Positions 1 to 8,755 are shown, counted from the stretch's first letter. The stretch is 64,000 nucleotides of DNA from JACCXM01 sp046328335 (GCA_046328335.1 JAXLWU010000008.1:62001-126000); one strand, 5' to 3'. The notes: a model not told the origin generated them from the sequence alone. Program-made: numbers and translations.

Positions 1-335
1 CGCGGCGCGCGGTCAGCGGCGAGGCGATCGACCCCGATACCCTCTGGACCACCTCCTGGGCCGCGCCCCACTTCTACATGGATACCCTCTGGTACTACAA
101 CTTCCCCTATGCTTTCGGCATGCTCTTCGCGGTAGGGCTCCTCGCCGCGCGCGATGCCGCGCCGGACGGTTTCTTCGACCGCTTCGAAACCCTCCTCGCC
201 GACAGTGGCATGCGCCCCGCGGCCGACCTCGCCGCAACCTTCGGCATCGATCTGCGCGACCCCGCCTTCTGGCGCACCAGCCTCGATGTCTTCCGCGCCG
301 ATGTCGAGCGCTATGAGGGGTTGGCGAACAGGTAA
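1..335 (+). CDS. pepF: Oligoendopeptidase F family (M3) peptidase, C-terminal fragment
   Basis: The reading frame is open from position 3 to a TAA at 333-335, so this is the 3' end of a gene that begins left of the window. The translation contains the run SWAAPHFYMDTLWYYNFPYA followed by a hydrophobic FGMLFAVGLLA stretch. This is the characteristic C-terminal part of M3-family oligoendopeptidase F proteins, which are cytoplasmic zinc peptidases that cut short peptides. The catalytic HExxH motif would lie upstream and is not visible. The family call comes from the recognised C-terminal sequence only. The closely spaced repeat at 356-400 separates it from the next gene. Confidence 0.75.
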   Translation, partial: RRAVSGEAIDPDTLWTTSWAAPHFYMDTLWYYNFPYAFGMLFAVGLLAARDAAPDGFFDRFETLLADSGMRPAADLAATFGIDLRDPAFWRTSLDVFRADVERYEGLANR

Positions 336-355
336 GTGTTCCCACTCCAACGAGG

Positions 356-400
356 AACCCTCACCCCAACCCCTCTCCCATTCCGATGGGCGAGGGGCTT
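356..400. repeat. Family B intergenic hairpin repeat
   Basis: A C/T-rich arm (CCCTCACCCCAACCCCTCTC) is followed by a short loop and a G-rich return arm (GATGGGCGAGGGGCT). The same pattern recurs at 1046-1104, 25121-25315, 32212-32282 and 48721-48985. It could fold as a stem-loop at the end of the peptidase transcript, but there is no U-tract. Confidence 0.7.
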
Positions 401-466
401 AGCCGGGGATCGCCGTTGGTGATCTTGAAGCGCGCAGATTTGGTGAACTACCCAGGGTAGGCGTCG

Positions 467-880
467 ATGGGAACCCAGAAGCACCGATCTCGTCACAATA
501 TTCACGCCGGACGCGAATTGCGGAGCACGCAGACGCCAGCCGAGGAAACGCTTTGGCAGGCGCTTCGGAACCGCAAACTCGCCGGGCTGAAGTTCCGGCG
601 GCAGCATCCGATTGGACCATTTATGGCCGACTTCTGCTGCCCAGACAGACGACTGATCATCGAACTCGACGGGAGCGTACACGCACGCATGCAGGAAGAA
701 GATTCCGCGCGGGAAGCAATCCTGGTAGCGGCCGGCTATACCGTTTTGCGATTCGACAATGGCGCTGTTGCAGAAGATTTGTCTGCCGTGTTGAACGCAA
801 TCCTGACCACTGCGGAAGGACTGCCCGCTTACGAAGGAACACCACCCTTCAGGGCTGGCCCATGGCAGACCCGGCGGTAA
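467..880 (+). CDS. DUF559 endonuclease-like domain protein
   Basis: A 137-residue protein of the DUF559 family, small Vsr-like/restriction-fold proteins of unproven function. Visible family features are an N-terminal Arg-rich helix (about 15-45, ending RKLAGLKFRRQHPIGP), then the core DFCCPDRRLIIELDGSVH (about 55-72) with the conserved acidic E-x-D-G-x-x-H, and a final RFDN segment near 95. The start ATG has AGGGTAGG just upstream. The gene stands alone between repeats, a common setting for this family. The nuclease role is inferred from fold resemblance only. Confidence 0.8.
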   Translation: MGTQKHRSRHNIHAGRELRSTQTPAEETLWQALRNRKLAGLKFRRQHPIGPFMADFCCPDRRLIIELDGSVHARMQEEDSAREAILVAAGYTVLRFDNGAVAEDLSAVLNAILTTAEGLPAYEGTPPFRAGPWQTRR

Positions 881-929
881 TCGCCAATGGAACCGATCGA
901 AGCGACGTATGGAAGATGTGTTATTCCGA

Positions 930-1012
930 CGCCGGAGGAATCTCATCGTCCGTCGTGCCCCGGGCCGCACGACGAGGTCCCTCGTTCCTCGGGACGACAC
1001 AACGTCCGCACG
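930..1012. repeat. Family A palindromic repeat, partly decayed copy
   Basis: The right arm GAGGTCCCTCGTTCCTCGGG then ACGACAC (974-1000) is well preserved. The left arm survives as GGAATCTC... and TCGTCGTGCCCCGGG. The copy lies in the convergent gap between the DUF559 gene and the peptide-binding protein gene. Confidence 0.75.
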
Positions 1013-1045
1013 GCGCGGTAGCACATTTGATCACCCGCGAACGTC

Positions 1046-1104
1046 GGCGCGGAGCCCCTCTCCCATCGCAATGGGAGAGGGGTTGGGGTGAGGGTTCCTA
1101 CCCC
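1046..1104. repeat. Family B hairpin repeat at the end of the ABC operon
   Basis: The perfect arms CCCCTCTCCCAT and ATGGGAGAGGGG flank a short CGCA loop and continue into TTGGGGTGAGGG. The stop codon of the peptide-binding protein (1098-1100) lies inside its edge, so this hairpin forms the 3' end of the operon transcript. Confidence 0.75.
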
Positions 1105-2759
1105 TCGACCGACACCGTCCAGAGCTGGAACCAGTCTTCCGGCGGGTTGACGAAGCCTTTCACCCGCGACGATAGCGCCAGCGGGGCACGGTCAAAGGTG
1201 ACCGGGATATAGGCGGCATCCTCGTGCAGGATGATCTCCTGCGCCTGCTGATAGAGGTCGCGCCGCTTGGCATCGTCCAACTCCGCCGCCGCCTGATCGA
1301 ACAGTTCATCGACCTGCGGGTTGCTGTAGTACCCAGAGTTGGTGCCGTTCGGCGACTGGAACTTCGAGTGCGAGATGAGCTGGATCCAGTAGTCGGCGCT
1401 CATCCCCCAGCCGAGTTGCAGGCCGCCATGCTCGGGCGGGAGACCGTTCGCCCAGGCATGCATGTAGGTCACCCACTCCATCTTTTCGAGGTTGAGGCGA
1501 ATCCCGATATCCTTCCACTCCTGCTGCATGCGGGCCACCACGGCATCGCCGTACTGCCCGTACTCCGCGACGCGGAAGGTGACATCGACGCCATCCGGGA
1601 AGTCGGCGCCGGTGACCAGGGCCCGGGCCTGTTCCGGATCGTAATCGAAGCCCTTGAACTCGGGATCGTAGGCATTGCAGCCCGGCGGAATGATGCTGTT
1701 GGCCACCTTCTGGCTGCCATTGGCAAGATCGTCGACGATCCCCTGGCGATTGAACCCCATGTTCATCGCCTGGCGAATCTCCTTGATCGAGGTCACATCG
1801 TTCTTGAAGTTGAGGTACCAGTAGTTGACGTATGGTCCGTCGTTCATCGAGATGGTAAAGCCGCTGCTCTCGAGATCGGCCAGGTTGTCTGGTGGAATCC
1901 AGAGCATCATGTCCGTTTCGCCGGCCTTCAGCGCCGAGATGGCCGCCTGCGAATCGGGGATGATCCGGTAGATCACCTTCTCCAGCAGCGCCTTGTCCTC
2001 ACCCCAGTAGTCGGCGTTGCGGACGATCACCGTGCGCTCGCCCTCGACCCGCTCTTCCAGTTTGAAGCGGCCGGTACCGATCGGGTGCTGGGCGAATCCC
2101 TCGTTGCCGTACTGCTTGACCGCCTCGGGGGAGATCATCAGCGGCTCACCGTAACTCTGGTTCTGCATGCGCAGGAATTCGGCGAACGGCCGCTTCAGTT
2201 GCATCATGACGGTGTAATCGTCGACGACCTTGATCTCTTCCAGCGGCTCGAAGGCGTAGAAGGTAAAACTGTTGGCGCGCGGGTAGTAGTACTCGAAGCT
2301 CTTGTCCCAGATGCGGCGGACGTTGAACTCGACCACGCTGGCGTTGAAATCGGTGCCGTCGTGGAACTTGACCCCCTGCCGCAGGTGGAAGGTGTAGGTC
2401 AGACCGTCGTCGGAGATGTCCCAACTCTCGGCCAGACACGGCTGCAGCTCAGGAAAAGTGCTGGCGGGATCGGTCAGATCGCCGCGGGACAGCCCCTCGA
2501 ACATCTGAAGGGTGTGCTTGTAGGTATCCCAGCCGCCGGTGGCATGGGGATCGAAGATATCGGGCGCGGTCGGCACGCTCAGGATCAACGTGCCGCTGCC
2601 GCCGTTCTGCCATGCCGCGCGGTCGAGCACTTCGAGCCGGCCACCAGCGGCGATGGCGTTCGCCTGCCCGATGCCGCCGAGGAGCGCTACGGCGCCAGTG
2701 GCTACCGTCCCCTTGAGGACACCGCGCCGGGTCAACCCTTTCCGGAACATGTCGTTCAT
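1098..2759 (-). CDS. Peptide ABC transporter substrate-binding protein (SBP family 5)
   Basis: A 553-residue extracytoplasmic solute-binding protein of family 5 (Opp/Dpp/Nik type), which captures the substrate for the permease encoded upstream. The N-terminus MNDMFRKGLTRRGVLKGTVA has the twin-arginine pattern TRRGVL followed by a hydrophobic stretch, so export is probably by Tat. The family 5 signature is visible as LAESWDISDDGLTYTFHLRQ near residue 110, followed by GVKFHDG. A good ribosome site (AGGGAGGA) lies 9 bases before the ATG. It is the last gene of the minus-strand operon and is separated from the ATPase genes by a hairpin-rich gap. Substrate (di-/oligopeptide or other) cannot be told from sequence. 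Confidence 0.92.
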   Translation of the reverse strand: MNDMFRKGLTRRGVLKGTVATGAVALLGGIGQANAIAAGGRLEVLDRAAWQNGGSGTLILSVPTAPDIFDPHATGGWDTYKHTLQMFEGLSRGDLTDPASTFPELQPCLAESWDISDDGLTYTFHLRQGVKFHDGTDFNASVVEFNVRRIWDKSFEYYYPRANSFTFYAFEPLEEIKVVDDYTVMMQLKRPFAEFLRMQNQSYGEPLMISPEAVKQYGNEGFAQHPIGTGRFKLEERVEGERTVIVRNADYWGEDKALLEKVIYRIIPDSQAAISALKAGETDMMLWIPPDNLADLESSGFTISMNDGPYVNYWYLNFKNDVTSIKEIRQAMNMGFNRQGIVDDLANGSQKVANSIIPPGCNAYDPEFKGFDYDPEQARALVTGADFPDGVDVTFRVAEYGQYGDAVVARMQQEWKDIGIRLNLEKMEWVTYMHAWANGLPPEHGGLQLGWGMSADYWIQLISHSKFQSPNGTNSGYYSNPQVDELFDQAAAELDDAKRRDLYQQAQEIILHEDAAYIPVTFDRAPLALSSRVKGFVNPPEDWFQLWTVSVEG

Positions 2760-2803
2760 GGTTCCGATTCCTCCCTGTGCAGGTCAGTCCGGTGATGGCT
2801 GAT

Positions 2804-2894
2804 GGGCAATCATGCCCGATCCATCGCGCGGCTTCCCATCGCTATCCACGGTGAAAGTCCGTGGGTTGGTCCGGCGAACACCCCGAATACGGGG
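2804..2894 (-). promoter_or_regulatory. Three hairpins in the gap before the binding-protein gene
   Basis: On the transcript, three compact stem-loops follow one another: CCCCG-TATT-CGGGG (2881-2894), CCACGG-ACTTTCA-CCGTGG (2846-2864) and GGGCA-TGAT-TGCCC (2804-2817). They lie in the 185-base gap between the last ATPase gene and the binding-protein gene. None has a U-tract. A role in processing or stabilising the mRNA to raise binding-protein output is an inference. No known riboswitch class was matched. Confidence 0.4.
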
Positions 2895-2944
2895 CTGAAC
2901 GGGACTGTGGCAGCATCGCCCCGGTCCACGCTTCGCCGCCCTGG

Positions 2945-4024
2945 TCACTCGCGATTCGACAACGCACGGAGATCCGCGCCACCTCCTTTCTCGGTTTCTG
3001 GGCCTGGCGCAGGGTAAAGATGGCAGGCGACGCGATGCCCGGGCGATTGCTCGGTCAGCGGCGGCGCGGTCTGACGACAGATGTCCATCACGAACGGACA
3101 GCGCGTGTGGAAGCGGCAACCAGCCGGGGGATTGACCGGACTCGGCACGTCTCCCTTGAGCACGATCCGGTCGCGCTGGCGGCCGACCTCCGGCACCAGC
3201 ACCGCCGAGATCAACGCCTGGGTGTAGGGATGCAACGGCTCGGAGTGGATCGCCTCGCTCGGTCCCGATTCCACCACCTGACCGAGATACATCACCGTGG
3301 TCATGTCGCAGAAATAGCCAACCACATTCAGGTTGTGACTGATGAACAGGTAGGTCAGCCCGAGATCGCGCTGCAAATCATTCAGCAGGTTGAGAATCTG
3401 CGCCTGCACCGAGACATCGAGCGAAGAGGTCGGCTCATCGAGCACGATGAACGACGGCCGCAACGCGAGCGCGCGGGCAATACCGATCCGCTGCCGCTGG
3501 CCGCCGGAGAACTCGTGCGGGAAGCGGTGGCGCATGTCGGGCTCGAGCCCGACCATCGTCAGCAACTCCCCGGCTCGCGCGGGCAATTGAGAGCGGGAGG
3601 CCTGGCCGTGAATCACCAGCGGCCGCGTCACGATCTCGCCGACGGTGCGGCGGGGATTGAGCGACGATTCCGGGTCCTGGAAGACGATCTGCATCCGGCG
3701 CCGGGTGTGGCGGAGCCGATCGGCGGGGGCGCCGGTAATCTCCTCGCCATCGAACCAGACCGAGCCCTCCGTCGGTTCGATCAATCGCAGCAACAGACGG
3801 CCCAGGGTGCTCTTGCCGCAGCCGCTCTCGCCGACCAGCCCGACGGTCTGACCACGCGGAATCTGGAGCGAGACATCATCCACCGCCCGCACCGCGCCCG
3901 TCTGACGCTGGATAACGGTGCCGGAGACGATCGGAAAGCGCTTCACCAGGTTGCGCGCTTCCACGAGCGGCGCCGTCTCATCCGGCAGCCGCGGTCGCGT
4001 GTCCAACGTGGCGCCCACGCTCAT
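2945..4024 (-). CDS. Peptide ABC transporter ATP-binding protein, OppF/DppF type
   Basis: A 359-residue ATPase that powers import together with its partner at 4021-4911. Walker A is GESGCGKST (about 65-73), the signature is FSGGQRQR, and Walker B is FIVLDEPTSSLD. The C-terminal oligopeptide-transporter extension carries CRFHTRCPFVMDIC. The open frame extends 63 codons further upstream, but I chose the ATG at 4022-4024 because it overlaps the stop of the preceding gene (ATGA) and the upstream part is low-complexity read-through. The product is cytoplasmic and docks on the inner face of the permease. Peptide specificity is inferred from the family. Confidence 0.93.
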   Translation of the reverse strand: MSVGATLDTRPRLPDETAPLVEARNLVKRFPIVSGTVIQRQTGAVRAVDDVSLQIPRGQTVGLVGESGCGKSTLGRLLLRLIEPTEGSVWFDGEEITGAPADRLRHTRRRMQIVFQDPESSLNPRRTVGEIVTRPLVIHGQASRSQLPARAGELLTMVGLEPDMRHRFPHEFSGGQRQRIGIARALALRPSFIVLDEPTSSLDVSVQAQILNLLNDLQRDLGLTYLFISHNLNVVGYFCDMTTVMYLGQVVESGPSEAIHSEPLHPYTQALISAVLVPEVGRQRDRIVLKGDVPSPVNPPAGCRFHTRCPFVMDICRQTAPPLTEQSPGHRVACHLYPAPGPETEKGGGADLRALSNRE

Positions 4025-4911
4025 CGCGTCCCTCCGGCAGCGGTCGCGTGGCTCATCTGATCCTCGACGGTCAAGAGCCGCCCCCGCTGGCCGGGCCGCG
4101 GAATGGCGCCGAGCAGAGCGCGGGTGTAGGGATGCTCCGGCGCTGCCAGGACCCGCGCCACCGCCCCCTGCTCCACCACCTGCCCGTGGTACATCACCAC
4201 CACCTCGTCGCACATGCGGGCGATGACGCCAAAATCGTGGGAGATGAAGATGATCGCCCGGTTCGGATCGGCGGCGATGGCATCGAGCAATTCGAGAATC
4301 TGCGCCTGGATGGTGACATCGAGCGCCGTCGTCGGTTCGTCGGCGATGAGCAGATCGGGGCGGCAGGAGAGCGCCATGGCGATGATCACCCGCTGCCGCA
4401 TCCCTCCCGAGAGTTGGTGCGGATAGGCTTCGAGTTGCCGCTCGACCTCGGGAATCCCGACATCACGCAGCAGTTCCCGCGCTCGCACAATCGCGTCGTG
4501 GCGCGGCAGTCCCTCGTGATAGCCGAGCATGTCGCTCATCTGACGGCCGATAGTCAGCGCCGGATTGAGCGACGTCATCGGGTTCTGGAAAATCATGGCG
4601 ATTCGCTTGCCGCGGTACCGCCGCATCTCCTCTTCCGGCAGGTCGAGCAACGGGGTCCCGGCGAAACTCACCTGCCCGCCGGTGATCTCCCCACCGCGTG
4701 GCAGGAGGCGGATGACGGCGTTGGCGGTCATGCTCTTGCCCGAACCCGACTCGCCGACGATGCCGACCACCGTACCGCGACGGACGGAGAAACTGACCCC
4801 ATCGACCGCGCGCAGCGGGTCTTGCCGCCGCCGCGCAAACTCGACGCGGAGACCGGCGACATCGAGCAACACGTCGCCGGCGGTGCGGCCCTGATCGGTG
4901 CGCTCGCTCAC
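4021..4911 (-). CDS. Peptide ABC transporter ATP-binding protein, OppD/DppD type
   Basis: A 296-residue ATPase, the second nucleotide-binding subunit of the importer. Walker A is GESGSGKS (about 53-60), the signature is LSGGMRQR, and Walker B is LLIADEPTTALD, followed by the H-loop IFISHDFG. It overlaps the upstream permease gene and the downstream ATPase gene by four bases each, so translation of the set is coupled. It is shorter than typical OppD (about 330 residues), and the usual C-terminal CxxRCP-type extension appears to be lacking, while its partner keeps it. Confidence 0.92.
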   Translation of the reverse strand: MSERTDQGRTAGDVLLDVAGLRVEFARRRQDPLRAVDGVSFSVRRGTVVGIVGESGSGKSMTANAVIRLLPRGGEITGGQVSFAGTPLLDLPEEEMRRYRGKRIAMIFQNPMTSLNPALTIGRQMSDMLGYHEGLPRHDAIVRARELLRDVGIPEVERQLEAYPHQLSGGMRQRVIIAMALSCRPDLLIADEPTTALDVTIQAQILELLDAIAADPNRAIIFISHDFGVIARMCDEVVVMYHGQVVEQGAVARVLAAPEHPYTRALLGAIPRPGQRGRLLTVEDQMSHATAAGGTR

Positions 4912-5822
4912 TGGCTGCTCGCTCCCCGCGGATCGAGCACCTCGCGCAGCCCATCGCCGAGGAAGTTGAAGGCGAGTGCCACCAGGACGATGACCACGCT
5001 CGGCATGATCACCACATGCGGCGTGGTGGTGATCGTGCCCTTGCCGGAGTTGACCATGGCGCCCCAGTCCGCCGTCGGCGGGCTTGCCCCCAACCCGAAG
5101 AAACTGAGCCCGGCGGCGACGAGGATCATGAACCCGACCAGGACGGTCGCGTAGACGATCAGCGGTCCAATGACGTTCGGCAACAGTTCGTAGGTGACGA
5201 TCTCGCGCGACCCGGCGCCGGTGGCCCGCGCCGCTTCGACGAAATCCTGATTCCGCAGCGTGACCACCTGGGTCCGCACCACCCGCGCCATGTACGGCAC
5301 GAGAATGAAGACGATGGCGATGATCTGATTGCGCGGCCCGGGACCGAGCACGCCAGCGATCAGGATCGCCAGCAGCACCACGGGGAAGGCAAAGATCACA
5401 TCCAGGACGCGCATGATGACCTGATCGGTGCGCCCGCCCGCGTAGCCGGCCACCAGCCCCAGCAGGAGGGCGATCGCCGCCGCGATCACGGTCGGCGTGA
5501 TGCTGACGAAGAGGGAGAGGCGGCCGCCCCAGATCAGCCGGCTCAGAATGTCGCGGCCCACTTCATCGGTGCCGAGGAGATGCCCGTCAACTCCGGGCAA
5601 CGCGCGCCGCAATCCTTCCCACTGGTAGTTCGGATCGTAGGGTGCGACCCAGGGGGCGAAGATCGCCGCCAGTGTCACGACCAGGATGATCGCCAGCCCA
5701 ACCACCGCCATGCGGTCCGCCGCGAAGCGGCGCCACGCCGCCAGCCACCGCGGCTCCCGCGTCACAACCGGAGGCGCCACGACTGGAACGACAGCCTCGG
5801 CGTCGATGCTGCCCTGGAGCAT
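4908..5822 (-). CDS. Peptide ABC transporter permease, OppC/DppC type
   Basis: A 304-residue inner-membrane permease. An N-terminal cytoplasmic tail is followed by a first membrane helix (about 35-58, VVGLAIILVVTLAAIFAPWV) and five further helices. The EAA coupling loop is visible as EAARATGAGSREIVTYELLP near 198, and the family motif HLLGTDEVGRDILSR lies near 83-97. The start overlaps the stop of the preceding permease gene by one base. It pairs with the product of 5822-6784 to form the channel. Confidence 0.93.
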   Translation of the reverse strand: MLQGSIDAEAVVPVVAPPVVTREPRWLAAWRRFAADRMAVVGLAIILVVTLAAIFAPWVAPYDPNYQWEGLRRALPGVDGHLLGTDEVGRDILSRLIWGGRLSLFVSITPTVIAAAIALLLGLVAGYAGGRTDQVIMRVLDVIFAFPVVLLAILIAGVLGPGPRNQIIAIVFILVPYMARVVRTQVVTLRNQDFVEAARATGAGSREIVTYELLPNVIGPLIVYATVLVGFMILVAAGLSFFGLGASPPTADWGAMVNSGKGTITTTPHVVIMPSVVIVLVALAFNFLGDGLREVLDPRGASSQ

Positions 5823-6784
5823 CAGCCCGTCCGCGCCCGCGGATCGAGCGCCAGGTTGATGACATCGACGGTCAGATTGACCAGCACGAACCAGACGGCG
5901 ATCACCAGCACCGCCCCCTGGACCACGGCGATGTCCCGCGCCAGGATCCCCTTGTAGAGGGCGTCACCCACCCCCGGCCAGGCGAAGATGTATTCGGTAA
6001 AGACCGCGCCGCCGAGCAGGAACCCGACCTGCAAGCCGGAAATGGTCACGATCGGCGGCAGCGCGTTGCGCAGCGCGTAGGAGAGGGTCACCGTTCGCTC
6101 CGGCAGACCGTTGGCCCGCGCCGCCTTGATGTACTCCTGGTTGAGCGTCTCCAGCATCGCGGCGCGCACCATGCGGGCGATGATCGCCGCCGGGGGAATG
6201 GCCGTGGTCAAGGCGGGTAGGACCAGATGATGGAGGAGATCGAATCGTCCCCCATCACCCCGCAAATCTTCCATCCCCTGCACCGGGAACCACTTCAATT
6301 CGACCGCGAAGATGATCACCAACCCCAGGCCAAAAACGAAGGTCGGAATGTTCGCCGCTAGCAGCGTCGTTCCCATCGCGGCGCGGTCGAAGCGGGATCC
6401 ACTCCAGATCGCGGAGATGAGACCGACCGCGATTCCCAGTGGGATCGCGATGAGCAGCGAGCCGACGAGAAGAATGCCGCTGTTGCGCAAGCGATCGATC
6501 AGCAATTCGCTGACCGGCATATTGCTGGAGAAGGAGAGCCCGAGGTCGCCATGCAGCGCCCGCCAGAGCCAGTGGCCGTACTGCACCGGAACTGGCTGAT
6601 CCAGACCGAGGTAGTGCCGGAATTCCGCGACCGTCTCTTCCGTGGCCAGCGGCCCGAGCAGCGCCTTGGCGATATCGCCCGGGACGAGTTGCATCGCCAG
6701 AAAGACGACCGCGGAGACACCGAGGAGGACCGGAATCGCCCCGAGCAGACGACGCGCAACGTAACCGACGAGCACGTGGTCCAT
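5822..6784 (-). CDS. Peptide ABC transporter permease, OppB/DppB type
   Basis: A 320-residue permease and the first gene of the transporter operon. It has a typical first helix (LLGAIPVLLGVSAVVFLAMQ, residues about 13-32), the MQLVPGD signature, and a late EAA loop reading EYIKAARANGLPERTV. Gene order permease B, permease C, ATPase D, ATPase F, then binding protein is unusual only in that the binding protein comes last. The promoter should lie in the 391-base gap shared with the divergent amidase gene. Confidence 0.93.
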   Translation of the reverse strand: MDHVLVGYVARRLLGAIPVLLGVSAVVFLAMQLVPGDIAKALLGPLATEETVAEFRHYLGLDQPVPVQYGHWLWRALHGDLGLSFSSNMPVSELLIDRLRNSGILLVGSLLIAIPLGIAVGLISAIWSGSRFDRAAMGTTLLAANIPTFVFGLGLVIIFAVELKWFPVQGMEDLRGDGGRFDLLHHLVLPALTTAIPPAAIIARMVRAAMLETLNQEYIKAARANGLPERTVTLSYALRNALPPIVTISGLQVGFLLGGAVFTEYIFAWPGVGDALYKGILARDIAVVQGAVLVIAVWFVLVNLTVDVINLALDPRARTG

Positions 6785-7175
6785 CCTTCCCGCAGCCGGC
6801 CCCGTGCCATGGCTACCCGTGTCAGCTGGTGACGCGCCGGGCGCGCCAGATCAGGCTGATGCGCTGATCGCGGGCCACGACGGTCCGTTCTGGCAGCGCG
6901 CGGAATGACGAACAATGGTCTACAGTGTAAAGGGTGACTGCCTGCAAAACCAGAAGCGTGCAACAACCGTTGCGTGGCATGGAAACTCAGGCAGATCCTT
7001 CGCTCGCACTGTTCGATTCGAGGCTTGCGCCTGTCGACAGATCGCCAATATCGGTACGTCGCCTGCGGGCCCAGATTGGCACGGCACGGTGAGAGCAGAG
7101 GGTGCTCATCCTGACGCTGGCCAACAACGAGAGCGTGATTTCGGATCACGTCGAGTGATGCGGAGGGGATGAAGG
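6785..7175. other. Divergent intergenic region between transporter operon and amidase
   Basis: This 391-base gap must hold the promoters for both the leftward peptide transporter operon and the rightward amidase. An AT-richer patch around 6905-6960 (CAATGGTCTACAGTGTAAAG) is the only local drop in GC. No convincing -35/-10 pair, operator palindrome or RNA structure was identified, and no repeat family copy is present. Confidence 0.4.
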
Positions 7176-8633
7176 GTGAGTCAACCGGAAACGCGGGAAC
7201 CGATCGTCGTCGCGGAGGAGGAATGTTGCTTTCTCTCCGCGCTCGAACTGGGCGCGGCTTACCGGGCGCGTACCCTGACCCCGTCGGAAGTCACGGAAGC
7301 GGTCCTGCGCCAGATCGAGCGGGTCAATCCCAGCGTCAACGCCTTTGTGACCGTGGTGCCGGAAATCGCGCGGGACGCGGCAAAAGCCTCCGATCGCCGC
7401 TTCGCGACCGGCCGGGTGCACGGGCCGCTCGATGGCATTCCGCTCGGGATCAAGGACCTTTCGCCGACGGCGGGTATTCGCACCACCATGGGCTCGCGGT
7501 TGCACGCCGAGGATGTTCCTGACTTCGATTCTCCCATCGTGGAACGCCTGAAGCGAGCGGGCGCCATCACCCTCGGCAAAACCAATACCCCCGAGTTCGG
7601 CTGGAAATCACCGACCGACAATCCCCTCTTCGGGCCGACGCGCAATCCGTGGGACCTCTCCCGCACCGCGGCCGGTTCCAGCGGAGGCTCGGCGGCTGCG
7701 GTCGCCTGCGGCATGGGACCGATCGCCACCGGTGGCGATGGCGGTGGTTCGATCCGGCAGCCGGCCAGTTTTTGTGGCGTCTTCGGGATCAAGCCGACCC
7801 TGGGCCTGGTGCCGATGTTCCCGCCATCCGTGGCGGGATCGTTCGTCTCTGAAGGTCCGTTGAGCCGGACGGTTCGCGACGGCGCCCTGATGCTCGACGG
7901 CATCGCCGGGCCGGACCAGCGGGACATCTTTTCGGCGCCCGGTCCGCACGTCAACTACCTGCTCGCCTGCGACGGCGGCATCGAAGGGATGCGCGTCGCC
8001 TGGAGTCCGGATCTCGGGTACGCCGCGGTCGATCCCGAGGTACGAGAGATCACCGCCCGCGCCGCGGCCAAGTTTACCGAACTCGGGGCGGAGGTGGAGG
8101 AAGCCGATCCCGGCTGGCCCGATCCCTGGGAACTGTTCCACACCCTGTTCTACTCTCTGGTCGGCGCGGGCATCGACGCCCTGACCCCGGAACAGCAGGA
8201 ACTGGTCGATCCGGGTCTGCTCCGTATTCGCGACGCCGGCCGCGGTGTGACCGCGTTCGACTTCGCCCGGGCGCAGCGGATCCGCAACGAACTCGAACTG
8301 ACCGCCGCCGCATTTTTCGAACGCTTCGATCTCCTCCTCACGCCGACGATGACGCTGCCGCCGTTCCCGGTCGGGATCAACTTCCCGACCGAGGTCGGCG
8401 GCAAGCCGGTCACCGGCATGCAATGGACCGCCTTCACCTTCCCGTTCAACCTCTCCGGCAATCCCGCCGCGAGCGTCCCCGCCGGGTGGACGGCGGGCGG
8501 ATTGCCGATCGGCCTGCAAGTCGTCGGCCGCCGCTGGGAAGACGCCCTGGTGCTGCGCGCCTGCGCCGCCTTCGAGGCGATCCAACCGTGGGCGCAGCGC
8601 CGCCCACCGGTGGTCACGGGGACGACCGGATGA
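7176..8633 (+). CDS. Amidase (amidase signature family)
   Basis: A 485-residue amidase-signature enzyme that hydrolyses a C-N amide bond. The catalytic Ser-cisSer-Lys set is visible: Lys in GIPLGIKDL (about 87-95), and the Gly/Ser-rich core RTAAGSSGGSAAAVACGM (about 163-180) followed by GGDGGGSIRQPASF. Translation starts at a GTG (7176) with GGAGGGG seven bases before it; an ATG just upstream hits a stop at once. The end overlaps the start of a truncated HIT gene (ATGA). It is divergent from the peptide transporter. The true substrate (aryl amide, Glu-tRNA, nitrile-derived amide) is not determinable. It is not obviously GatA because gatB/gatC are absent. Confidence 0.92.
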   Translation: MSQPETREPIVVAEEECCFLSALELGAAYRARTLTPSEVTEAVLRQIERVNPSVNAFVTVVPEIARDAAKASDRRFATGRVHGPLDGIPLGIKDLSPTAGIRTTMGSRLHAEDVPDFDSPIVERLKRAGAITLGKTNTPEFGWKSPTDNPLFGPTRNPWDLSRTAAGSSGGSAAAVACGMGPIATGGDGGGSIRQPASFCGVFGIKPTLGLVPMFPPSVAGSFVSEGPLSRTVRDGALMLDGIAGPDQRDIFSAPGPHVNYLLACDGGIEGMRVAWSPDLGYAAVDPEVREITARAAAKFTELGAEVEEADPGWPDPWELFHTLFYSLVGAGIDALTPEQQELVDPGLLRIRDAGRGVTAFDFARAQRIRNELELTAAAFFERFDLLLTPTMTLPPFPVGINFPTEVGGKPVTGMQWTAFTFPFNLSGNPAASVPAGWTAGGLPIGLQVVGRRWEDALVLRACAAFEAIQPWAQRRPPVVTGTTG

Positions 8634-8755
8634 GCGAGAGAGACTGTGACTTCTGCGACATCGTCTCTGGAGCGGCTCCGGCGAGCGTCGTCGACACGGT
8701 GCCGGCCACGGCTGCGCCGCGCCTCAGACACACGCCTGCGCCAGGGGACTCCTGA
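8630..8755 (+). pseudogene. Truncated HIT-family gene start
   Basis: An ATG overlaps the amidase stop (ATGA at 8630-8633) and opens a frame whose first residues, MSERDCDFCDIVSGAAPASV, match the N-terminus of histidine-triad (HIT) nucleotide hydrolases, including the C-x-x-C...IVxGxxPA pattern. After about 22 residues the similarity is lost, and a stop follows at 8753-8755 with family A repeat sequence soon after. The HxHxHxx catalytic motif is absent. I read it as the remnant of a HIT gene once coupled to the amidase, cut off by a rearrangement near the repeat. Confidence 0.65.

Noticed and set aside
1224..2795. Long plus-strand open frame (523 codons) opposite the peptide-binding protein
   Set aside because: It is a shadow of the minus-strand gene: no ribosome site, Leu/Val/Asp/His-rich composition typical of antisense frames in high-GC DNA, and no recognisable motif.
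2760..2944. Possible cobalamin-type riboswitch
   Set aside because: Phrases such as GATGCTGCCACAGTCCCG and GGGAAGCC resemble parts of a B12 riboswitch, but the order is wrong and the B12 box is missing. I keep it only as a hairpin-rich gap.
4025..4213. N-terminal extension of the OppF-type ATPase
   Set aside because: The 63 extra residues are Gly/Ala/Arg-rich read-through over the upstream ATPase gene. The ATGA overlap start at 4024 matches the family length.
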